Notes under the pieces: model-generated
Seen by the model: the letters and a program-made list of their open reading frames with translations, nothing else
Told to the model about the DNA's origin: nothing
The model's database searches: none
Assembly (NCBI RefSeq): GCF_009827535.1
Contig: NZ_WTYN01000001.1
Span: 186,001-250,000, forward strand
Reading direction: 5' to 3'
DNA from: Qipengyuania oceanensis
GTDB lineage: Bacteria; Pseudomonadota; Alphaproteobacteria; Sphingomonadales; Sphingomonadaceae
DNA: 64,000 bases
Program-made: the position numbers and the translations under genes
Shown: positions 57,476 to 64,000 of the stretch, one piece after another
Layout of the letters: the number at the start of each line of letters is the position of its first letter
Numbering within the stretch: position 1 is the stretch's first letter

Positions 57476-58660
57476 ATGGCCCTTTCCGCCCCTACTCCTG
57501 CGCAACCAGCCGGTGCGACGGGAGTCCTCGTTCTGGCCGACGGAACGGTCGTTTGGGGGCGTGGCTTCGGCGCTTCGGGCGAAGCGGTCGGCGAGGTGTG
57601 CTTTAACACCGCGATGACCGGCTATCAGGAGGTGATGACCGATCCCTCCTACGCCGCGCAGATCGTCACATTCACATTCCCGCATATCGGCAATGTCGGT
57701 GCGAACGAAGAAGACCTGGAAAGCCGCGTTCCGGGCGCGGTCGGATGCATCGTGCGCGAGGATATCACCGCGCCGAGCAATTTCCGCAGCGCCGAGCCGT
57801 TCCACGTCTGGATGCACAATGCCGGAAAGATCGGGCTTGCGGGCGTCGATACCCGCGCGCTGACCCGCCGTATCCGCATGTCCGGCGCACCCAATGCGGT
57901 GATCGCGCATCACCCGCGGGGCAAGTTCGACATCGCCAAATTGCTGAAGAAGGCACAGGGCTGGGCCGGCCTCGAGGGCATGGACCTGGCTGGAAAAGTC
58001 ACCCGCGAAAGCCAGGAGGACTGGGCCGGCGGAAGCTGGGCGCTGGGTTCCGGCTACGAGACGATGGGCGAAGGTGCGGGCAAGCCCCACGTCGTCGCGA
58101 TCGACTACGGCGCGAAGGATAACATCTTCCGCAACCTCGTAAAAGCGGGCGCAAAGGTGACCGTCGTACCGGCCAAAACCTCGCTGGACGAGGTCATGGC
58201 GCTGAAACCTGACGGCGTATTCCTGTCGAACGGGCCGGGCGATCCGGCGGCGACTGGCGAATACGCGGTGCCGGTTATCAAGGGACTGCTCGACAAGGAC
58301 GTGCCGATCTTCGGCATCTGCCTCGGCCACCAGATGCTCGGGCTGGCCGCAGGGGCGAAAACGGCCAAGATGTTCCAGGGCCACCGCGGCGCAAACCACC
58401 CCGTGCAGCGTGTCGGCGAGGGCTGGGGCGAAACGGAGGGGCTGGTCGAGATTACCAGCATGAACCACGGCTTCGCGGTCGATAACGAAACGCTGCCGGA
58501 CGGTGTCGAGGAAACCCATCGATCGCTGTTCGACGGCACCAACTGCGGCATTTCGATCAAGGGCAAGAAGGCCTTCGGCGTGCAGTATCACCCCGAGGCA
58601 AGCCCCGGCCCGCAGGACAGTTTCTACCTGTTCGAGAAATTCGTGGGGATATTGGGGTGA
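57476..58660 (+). CDS. carA: Carbamoyl-phosphate synthase small subunit CarA
   Basis: CarA hydrolyses glutamine and passes ammonia to CarB for carbamoyl phosphate, used in pyrimidine and arginine synthesis. The 394-residue protein has the N-terminal CPSase_sm domain (GFGASGEAVGEVCFNTAMTG, DPSYAAQIVTFTFPHIGNVG) and the class I glutamine amidotransferase with the nucleophile Cys in FGICLGHQMLGLA and the HPE of YHPEASPGP. ATG at 57476. Unusually, its stop overlaps a foreign-looking gene (GTGA) rather than being followed directly by carB. Confidence 0.97.
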   Translation: MALSAPTPAQPAGATGVLVLADGTVVWGRGFGASGEAVGEVCFNTAMTGYQEVMTDPSYAAQIVTFTFPHIGNVGANEEDLESRVPGAVGCIVREDITAPSNFRSAEPFHVWMHNAGKIGLAGVDTRALTRRIRMSGAPNAVIAHHPRGKFDIAKLLKKAQGWAGLEGMDLAGKVTRESQEDWAGGSWALGSGYETMGEGAGKPHVVAIDYGAKDNIFRNLVKAGAKVTVVPAKTSLDEVMALKPDGVFLSNGPGDPAATGEYAVPVIKGLLDKDVPIFGICLGHQMLGLAAGAKTAKMFQGHRGANHPVQRVGEGWGETEGLVEITSMNHGFAVDNETLPDGVEETHRSLFDGTNCGISIKGKKAFGVQYHPEASPGPQDSFYLFEKFVGILG

Positions 58661-59295
58661 ACAGCAGCGTTAGCCACGAAGATTTGCAGGCGCAGATTGT
58701 CGAACTACTGTTCGATGCAATGAATCAAGATGCCGGGTTCGTTGGTCCAGATCAAATAGGACAGAATCTCAATATTTCGGGCGATCGCGTGACCCTTGCC
58801 GCGAGCGCACTTGTACGGAAAGGTTACCTACAAGCTCGGTACAATACTCGCTCTGGTGCCCGCTATCAAATTTCAGAGCAAGCGTATCTTGATGTCGAGG
58901 AACGGCGGGCAAAAGAAATGGAAGTGGTGGGCAAATCGTCGTCCGACCCCATCCAAGCATTGGAGGAGCAAATCGCTCCCGCTGCCGGGCGTATGGTCAG
59001 CTTTGGAGACAATCAAAGCGACGCCGATCAGGCTATTGAAATCATCGAGGAAGCAACATCTGCTCTACGCTCCTCAAATAAGATCGATACAGAACTTCGC
59101 GACGAGACAGTAATTAATCTCGACACATGGAAAGGCATGGTAGCGAAGGGTCAGCGGTTCGCAGTTGGAGCGTTCCGTTTTCTAGTCTGGGATCGGATTA
59201 AGGCGGTAATCGAAAACGGCATTGAAGATATTTATCGCGTCGCCCTTGTGACCGCGCTCATCACTCTCGGAACCCTCATAGTGGCTTTATTCTAA
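58657..59295 (+). CDS. Unknown winged-helix/membrane protein wedged between carA and carB
   Basis: A 212-residue protein I do not recognise. Residues about 5-75 look like a winged helix ([44 protein letters not shown]). Residues 85-150 are charged and helical. Residues 150-190 ([35 protein letters not shown]) lead into a C-terminal hydrophobic segment (191-212, [20 protein letters not shown]) ending at the stop, as in a tail-anchored protein. GTG start overlaps the carA stop by 4 bp and its TAA overlaps the carB ATG by 1 bp. GC is about 51% over 58681-59280 by my count, against roughly 60% or more next door, so it was probably acquired. Confidence 0.72.
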   Translation: MNSSVSHEDLQAQIVELLFDAMNQDAGFVGPDQIGQNLNISGDRVTLAASALVRKGYLQARYNTRSGARYQISEQAYLDVEERRAKEMEVVGKSSSDPIQALEEQIAPAAGRMVSFGDNQSDADQAIEIIEEATSALRSSNKIDTELRDETVINLDTWKGMVAKGQRFAVGAFRFLVWDRIKAVIENGIEDIYRVALVTALITLGTLIVALF

Positions 59296-62200
59296 TGCCC
59301 AAACGCACTGACATCTCCTCGATCCTCGTCATTGGCGCCGGTCCGATCATCATCGGTCAGGCCTGCGAGTTCGACTATTCCGGCACGCAGGCGATCAAGG
59401 CGCTGAAGGAGGAGGGCTACCGGGTCATCCTGGTCAACTCCAATCCGGCCACGATCATGACCGATCCGGAGTTCGCCGACGCCACCTATGTCGAGCCGAT
59501 CACGCCCGAGATCGTCGCCAAGATTATCGAAAAGGAGCGGCCCGACGCGCTGCTGCCGACGATGGGCGGGCAGACCGCGCTCAACACTGCGCTCGCGCTG
59601 TTCAACGACGGTACGCTCGAGCGGCTGGGCGTCCAGATGATCGGTGCGGATGCCGATGCCATCGACAAGGCGGAGAACCGCCAGCGCTTCCGCGAAGCGA
59701 TGGACAAGATCGGCCTTGAAAGCGCGCGCAGCGGCGTCGCCACCACGGTCGAGAAGGCTTACGAAATCCTCGAGCGGACGGGCCTGCCCTCCATCATCCG
59801 GCCCAGCTTCACGCTCGGCGGCACGGGCGGCGGCATCGCCTACAACAAGGCCGAGTTCGAACGAATTGTACGCGAAGGGATCGACGCCAGCCCCACCAAC
59901 GAGGTGCTGATCGAGGAATCGCTGCTCGGCTGGAAAGAGTTCGAGATGGAAGTCGTCCGCGACAGGAACGACAATGCCATCATCATCTGCGCGATCGAGA
60001 ACGTCGATGCGATGGGCACGCACACGGGCGATTCCATCACCGTCGCCCCGGCGCTGACGCTGACCGACAAGGAATACCAGATCATGCGCTCGGCGAGCAT
60101 CGCCGTGCTGCGCGAAATCGGCGTGGAAACAGGCGGTTCGAACGTACAGTTCGCAGTCAATCCGGACGATGGCCGGTTGATCGTGATCGAGATGAATCCG
60201 CGCGTTTCGCGCAGTTCGGCCCTAGCATCCAAGGCGACCGGCTTCCCCATCGCCCGCGTCGCGGCGAAGCTTGCCGTGGGCTACACGCTCGACGAGATCA
60301 CCAACGAGATCACCGGGGCGACGCCTGCCAGCTTCGAACCGACGATCGACTATGTCGTGACCAAGATCCCGCGCTTCGCATTCGAAAAGTTCAAGGGCGC
60401 CAAGCGCGAGCTCGCCACCGCGATGAAGTCCGTCGGCGAAGTCATGGCCATCGGCCGCAATTTCCAGGAATCGATGCAGAAGGCGCTGCGCGGGCTCGAA
60501 ACCGGGCTCGACGGGTTCAACCGCGTCGTGGCGCTGGAAGGCGTGAGCCGCGAGAAGATCGTCGCCGCGATCAGCCAGCGCACGCCCGACCGGCTGCTCA
60601 ACGTTGCGCAGGCTTTCCGCGAAGGCCTGACGGTCGAGGAAATCCAGCCGCTCACCGGCTACGACCCGTGGTTCCTGCGCCAGATCGAGGCGATTATCTA
60701 CGAAGAGCGGATGATCGCGCACAACGGCCTGCCGCGCGATGCCACCGAAATGCGGCGGCTGAAGGCGATGGGCTTTTCCGACAAGCGGCTGGCGACGCTG
60801 GCCGTGCGCTCGGTCGGGGTGGCGGGCGGCCTTGCCGAGACGCAGGCGCGCCGTTCCGGTCTTTTGCACGACACGCTGCGCGCCATGGCTGGCGCAACGA
60901 GCGAGGCCGAGGTTCGCAAGCTGCGCGAAAAGCTTGGCGTCTTCCCGGTCTACAAGCGGATCGACAGCTGCGCTGCCGAGTTCGAGGCGGTGACGCCGTA
61001 CATGTATTCGACCTACGAGGCTCCGAGCTTCGGCGAACCGGAGTGCGAGGCCGATCCCTCGGATCGCAGGAAGATCGTGATCCTCGGCGGCGGCCCGAAC
61101 CGGATCGGGCAGGGCATCGAGTTCGACTACTGCTGCGTCCATGCCTGCTTCGCGCTCGCTGAGGCGGGTTACGAGACGATCATGGTCAACTGCAATCCCG
61201 AGACCGTCTCCACCGATTACGACACCTCCGACCGGCTCTATTTCGAGCCGCTGACCGAGGAAGACGTACTCGAGATCCTGCGGGTCGAGCAATCGCGCGG
61301 TGAACTGGTCGGCGTGATCGTCCAGCTCGGCGGGCAGACCCCGCTCAAGCTGGCACAGGCGCTGGAGGATGCGGGCATCCCGATCCTGGGCACTTCGCCC
61401 GACGCGATCGACCTTGCCGAAGACCGCGAACGCTTCGCCAGGCTGGTCGGCAAGCTCAAGCTCAAGCAGCCGGCCAACGGCATCGCGCGCAGCCGCGACG
61501 AGGCGGCCGCCGTCGCGCGCAAGATCGGCTACCCGGTGCTGCTGCGCCCCTCCTACGTCCTGGGCGGCCGGGCGATGGAGATCGTCGACAGCGAAGCGCA
61601 GCTCGACGATTATATCAACACGGCCGTCAATGTGTCGGGCGACAGCCCGGTGCTGGTCGACCAGTATCTGCGCGACGCCATCGAATGCGATGTCGACGTC
61701 ATCTGCGACGGCGACGAGGTGCGCGTCGCGGGCGTGATGCAGCATATCGAGGAAGCGGGCGTCCATTCGGGCGACAGCGCTTGCACCATTCCGCCCTACA
61801 GCCTCCCCTCGGAAATCATCGAGGAAATGGAACGGCAGGCCGATGCGCTCGCGCGGGCGCTGAACGTCATCGGGCTGATGAACGTGCAGTTCGCGGTCAA
61901 GGACGGGGAGGTCTATCTCATCGAGGTCAATCCGCGCGCGAGCCGGACCGTGCCCTTCGTCGCCAAGGCCATCGGCCAGCCGATCGCGAAGATCGCCAGC
62001 CGGATCATGGCGGGCGAGAAGCTGTCGGCCTTCGATCCCTTCCGCCGTGACTTGCCGTACATGGCGGTCAAGGAAGCGGTGTTCCCCTTCAGCCGCTTCC
62101 CGGGAAGCGATCCGGTGCTCACACCGGAAATGAAGTCCACCGGCGAAGTCATGGGAATAGACAAGGATTTCGCTCGCGCTTTCCTCAAGTCGCAACTGGG

Positions 62201-62618
62201 TGCGGGGGTCCGCCTGCCGCGTTCGGGCACGCTGTTCGTTTCGGTGAAGGAGGGCGACAAGCCGCAGATCGTCGAGGCGGTGCGCGATCTGATCGCTCAG
62301 GGTTTCAAGGTCATCGCCACGGGCGGGACGCAGACCTATCTTGCCGACAAGGGGCTCGACGTCGAGCGGGTCAACAAGGTCGCCGAGGGACGGCCCCATA
62401 TCGTCGACCGGATCGTGGACGGCGAAGTGGACCTGATCTTCAATACGACCGAGGGTTGGCAATCGCTTCTCGACAGCAAGTCGATCCGCGCTTCGGCTCT
62501 CGAGTTCAAGATTCCGTACTACACCACGGCGGCCGGTTCGGTCGCTGCGGCACGCTCGATCCGGGACGTTGCGCCCGACACGCTTGAAGTCCAGCCCCTG
62601 CAAGACTATTATAGCTGA
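59295..62618 (+). CDS. carB: Carbamoyl-phosphate synthase large subunit CarB
   Basis: The large ammonia- and ATP-dependent subunit. The 1107-residue protein has two homologous halves, each with a Rossmann-like preATP-grasp and ATP-grasp domain: [20 protein letters not shown] with [10 protein letters not shown], and [18 protein letters not shown] with [21 protein letters not shown] methylglyoxal-synthase-like regulatory domain lies at the C-terminus (from about residue 970). Length is normal. The start shares one base with the inserted gene upstream. Confidence 0.97.
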   Translation: MPKRTDISSILVIGAGPIIIGQACEFDYSGTQAIKALKEEGYRVILVNSNPATIMTDPEFADATYVEPITPEIVAKIIEKERPDALLPTMGGQTALNTALALFNDGTLERLGVQMIGADADAIDKAENRQRFREAMDKIGLESARSGVATTVEKAYEILERTGLPSIIRPSFTLGGTGGGIAYNKAEFERIVREGIDASPTNEVLIEESLLGWKEFEMEVVRDRNDNAIIICAIENVDAMGTHTGDSITVAPALTLTDKEYQIMRSASIAVLREIGVETGGSNVQFAVNPDDGRLIVIEMNPRVSRSSALASKATGFPIARVAAKLAVGYTLDEITNEITGATPASFEPTIDYVVTKIPRFAFEKFKGAKRELATAMKSVGEVMAIGRNFQESMQKALRGLETGLDGFNRVVALEGVSREKIVAAISQRTPDRLLNVAQAFREGLTVEEIQPLTGYDPWFLRQIEAIIYEERMIAHNGLPRDATEMRRLKAMGFSDKRLATLAVRSVGVAGGLAETQARRSGLLHDTLRAMAGATSEAEVRKLREKLGVFPVYKRIDSCAAEFEAVTPYMYSTYEAPSFGEPECEADPSDRRKIVILGGGPNRIGQGIEFDYCCVHACFALAEAGYETIMVNCNPETVSTDYDTSDRLYFEPLTEEDVLEILRVEQSRGELVGVIVQLGGQTPLKLAQALEDAGIPILGTSPDAIDLAEDRERFARLVGKLKLKQPANGIARSRDEAAAVARKIGYPVLLRPSYVLGGRAMEIVDSEAQLDDYINTAVNVSGDSPVLVDQYLRDAIECDVDVICDGDEVRVAGVMQHIEEAGVHSGDSACTIPPYSLPSEIIEEMERQADALARALNVIGLMNVQFAVKDGEVYLIEVNPRASRTVPFVAKAIGQPIAKIASRIMAGEKLSAFDPFRRDLPYMAVKEAVFPFSRFPGSDPVLTPEMKSTGEVMGIDKDFARAFLKSQLGAGVRLPRSGTLFVSVKEGDKPQIVEAVRDLIAQGFKVIATGGTQTYLADKGLDVERVNKVAEGRPHIVDRIVDGEVDLIFNTTEGWQSLLDSKSIRASALEFKIPYYTTAAGSVAAARSIRDVAPDTLEVQPLQDYYS

Positions 62619-62730
62619 GAAATACGCCTCCTTCCCCTGACAATCGAGCCGGAAAGCGGCCGCACCACTGGCGCGGCGGATGGTCCGATTGTTGCGGGGG
62701 CAGGCTCAACAGGGAACAGGCTGGGACGTC

Positions 62731-63198
62731 ATGGAAAAGGTGCCGATGCTTGCGGAAGGCTATGAAAAGCTGACCGCGGATCTAAAGATGTTGCGGGCCG
62801 AGCGTCCGAAAATCGTCGATGCGATCGAGGAAGCGCGCGCCCATGGCGATCTTTCCGAGAACGCCGAATACCATGCCGCCAAGGAACGCCAGGGCCAGGT
62901 CGAGGCGCAGATCGCCGAGATCGAGGACAAGGTGACACGCGCACAGATCATCGATCCGACCACGCTGTCGGGCGACAAGATCGTGTTCGGGGCGACGGTG
63001 ACGCTGCTCGACGAGGACGAAAAGCCGGTCAGGTACCAGATCGTCGGCCAGACGGAGGCAGATGCGGCCCGCGGCCGGATATCCTACAACTCGCCGATCG
63101 GTCGTGCGCTCATCGGCAAGAGCAAGGGCGAAGAGATCGAGGTCACCGTACCGTCGGGCGACCGGTTCTATCTCGTCGACAAGATCGAATACATCTGA
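62731..63198 (+). CDS. greA: Transcription elongation factor GreA
   Basis: GreA rescues backtracked RNA polymerase by stimulating transcript cleavage. The 155-residue protein has the N-terminal coiled coil ([20 protein letters not shown], with the tip [20 protein letters not shown] holding the acidic residues) and the C-terminal FKBP-like domain ([40 protein letters not shown]). The ATG at 62731 fits the family; the frame opens 17 codons earlier, but with a poor lead. Its leader contains a 7-bp inverted repeat (62640-62692). Confidence 0.96.
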   Translation: MEKVPMLAEGYEKLTADLKMLRAERPKIVDAIEEARAHGDLSENAEYHAAKERQGQVEAQIAEIEDKVTRAQIIDPTTLSGDKIVFGATVTLLDEDEKPVRYQIVGQTEADAARGRISYNSPIGRALIGKSKGEEIEVTVPSGDRFYLVDKIEYI

Positions 63199-63216
63199 TC
63201 GCCGCCGGGGCCGGAC

Positions 63217-63444
63217 TCAGGCGTCCGGCGTCAGCAGCTTGTGGATGTGGACGATGACGTATTTCATCTCTGCATCGTCGACCGTGCGCTGCGCATTGGC
63301 GCGCCACGCTTCGACCGCCGCATCATACGAACTGTAGACGCCCGCGACGTGGATGCTCTCGGGGTCGGCGAAAGTCGTCGAGCGCGGATCGGTGACCTTG
63401 CCGCCCATGACGAGGTGCAGGCGCTGAGTGGATTGTTCTTCCAT
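63217..63444 (-). CDS. DUF4170 domain protein
   Basis: A 75-residue cytoplasmic protein of the DUF4170 family, common in Alphaproteobacteria and of unknown function. It has the pattern LHLVMGGKVTDPRSTTFADP, VAGVYSSYDAAVEAWRANAQ and DAEMKYVIVHIHKLL, an alpha-beta fold reminiscent of small ferredoxin-like proteins. The ATG at 63444 is chosen over the upstream open frame because the family starts here. Convergent with greA. Confidence 0.85.
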   Translation of the reverse strand: MEEQSTQRLHLVMGGKVTDPRSTTFADPESIHVAGVYSSYDAAVEAWRANAQRTVDDAEMKYVIVHIHKLLTPDA

Positions 63445-63495
63445 GGTGGGATCCCGGGGATTGGATGAGGGGGAGGACTCGAGCGCCCCATAGAG

Positions 63496-63531
63496 AAAGC
63501 GGCGCTGCAGGCAAACCCGCAACGCCGCTTT
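63496..63531 (-). terminator. Intrinsic terminator after the DUF883-like gene
   Basis: AAAGCGGCG and CGCCGCTTT form a perfect 9-bp stem around an 18-nt loop with further partial pairing; on the minus strand it is followed by CTCTATGG, and it lies 20 bp after the stop at 63551. On the plus strand TTTAATC follows. Confidence 0.65.
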
Positions 63532-63550
63532 AATCGGTCTCAGGATGCGA

Positions 63551-64000
63551 TCAGTTGGTCAGGCTACGGCGGGCGTCGCGTACTGCGCGGCTCGACTTCT
63601 TGCTGACCGTCCGGCCGAGCGAGCGGAGCGTATCCGAAGCGTTCGCGGCCTTGTATCCAATGTCCCGGCGTGCCGAGCGCGCCGTCGAGGCCACTCCGTC
63701 TCCCAGGTCGTCGAGCCGGTCCCTGCCAGTGATCGCGGCATCTGTCGCGTAGACCAGGCCAGCTTCCGCAAGCGCGGTAGCAAGCGAACCCGCGCGCCGG
63801 CCGAGCTTTCGGCCCTTCGGCGTAAGCGCGCCGATCAGCAGTCCGAGGACAACGCCGCCGGCGACGGTGGCGAAAGGATGCTCCTTCGCGAAGCCGACAG
63901 CATTGTCGCGTGCCTCGCGTGCGTACTGCGAGAACTCCTTGCGCTCTTCGTTACGCTGTTCGCCGGCGGCGATCCGCTGGCGAAGTTCTGCGCGCTTTTC
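63551..64000 (-). CDS. DUF883/YqjD-like membrane-anchored protein (5' end cut off)
   Basis: The window holds the last 149 residues. They begin with a charged helix (EKRAELRQRIAAGEQRNEER), then FAKEHPFATVAGGVVLGLLI and GALTPKG, a hydrophobic segment of the kind found in ElaB/YqjD-type proteins (a conserved HPF before the helix), and then a long basic, helical tail (ARSARRDIGYKAANASDTLR, SKKSSRAVRDARRSLTN). Such proteins are inner-membrane anchored and some bind ribosomes in E. coli; function here is inferred. The start codon is outside the window. Confidence 0.7.
   Translation of the reverse strand, partial: EKRAELRQRIAAGEQRNEERKEFSQYAREARDNAVGFAKEHPFATVAGGVVLGLLIGALTPKGRKLGRRAGSLATALAEAGLVYATDAAITGRDRLDDLGDGVASTARSARRDIGYKAANASDTLRSLGRTVSKKSSRAVRDARRSLTN

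Noticed and set aside
60222-62603. 793-codon open frame opposite carB
   Set aside because: Shadow of carB; composition rich in Asp, Arg and His with no domain.
63210-63229. 7-bp stem GCCGGAC/GTCCGGC between greA and DUF4170
   Set aside because: Overlaps the DUF4170 stop, has no T tract in either direction, and is too weak to call a terminator.

Overview
This 64 kb window is GC-rich chromosomal DNA (roughly 60-65% by eye) that is almost entirely coding, with many 1-8 bp start/stop overlaps and frequent GTG starts. The gene content points to Alphaproteobacteria, most likely Sphingomonadales and probably the Erythrobacter group: Coq4-type ubiquinone gene, carotenoid oxygenase, epoxide hydrolase/thioesterase pair, DUF6151 and DUF4170 proteins, a long PstC/PstA pair in a phoR-pst-phoU-phoB cluster, and an alphaproteobacterial-type LexA box (GAAC-N7-GAAC). 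The taxonomic call is inference from gene families. I saw no phage, insertion sequence, CRISPR array or rRNA.

Layout. 1-4.4 kb: a cut-off alpha/beta hydrolase diverges from a two-gene DNA-damage unit (radical SAM protein plus DUF4130-UdgX fusion) whose promoter carries a LexA box, followed by an extensin-like protein. 4.4-12.0 kb: a small membrane protein and the phosphate cluster read leftward (membrane protein, phoR, pstC, pstA, pstB, phoU, phoB), with a Pho box at the phoR/pstC junction and no pstS. 12.0-14.1 kb: two tRNA-Glu genes and recJ. 14.1-19.3 kb: flavodoxin-like protein, DUF4261-like protein, solitary AHH nuclease, nitronate monooxygenase, amidohydrolase and an unknown secreted protein. 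19.4-30.4 kb: branched-chain amino acid genes leuA, ilvC, ilvN and ilvB, with thioesterase/epoxide hydrolase, I78 inhibitor lipoprotein, alpha-hydroxy-acid oxidase, DUF6151, YceI and miaA. 30.4-39.8 kb: serB, coq4, an iodotyrosine-deiodinase-like nitroreductase, purL, DUF2177, xseB-ispA-coaD, a cyclophilin, queA and a TetR regulator. 39.9-45.8 kb: carotenoid oxygenase, a YadG/YadH-like ABC exporter, DUF481, tgt and an M50-like protease. 45.8-50.1 kb: rpsD and the leftward unit rpiB-glyA-small protein-nrdR-RNA methyltransferase. 50.2-52.0 kb: a membrane-anchored winged-helix regulator diverging from a membrane protein. 52.1-57.3 kb: dnaG-rpoD, a lipoprotein and a YqeY protein. 57.5-64 kb: carA and carB with a foreign-looking gene wedged between them, greA, DUF4170 and a cut-off DUF883-like protein.

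The strongest items for a second look are: the SOS-box-controlled, apparently leaderless radical SAM/UdgX operon (885-3576); the AT-richer winged-helix/membrane gene seamlessly inserted between carA and carB (58657-59295); the nitroreductase keeping the halotyrosine-binding Glu/Tyr/Lys residues (32246-32932); and the membrane one-component regulator with its divergent partner (50249-51987).
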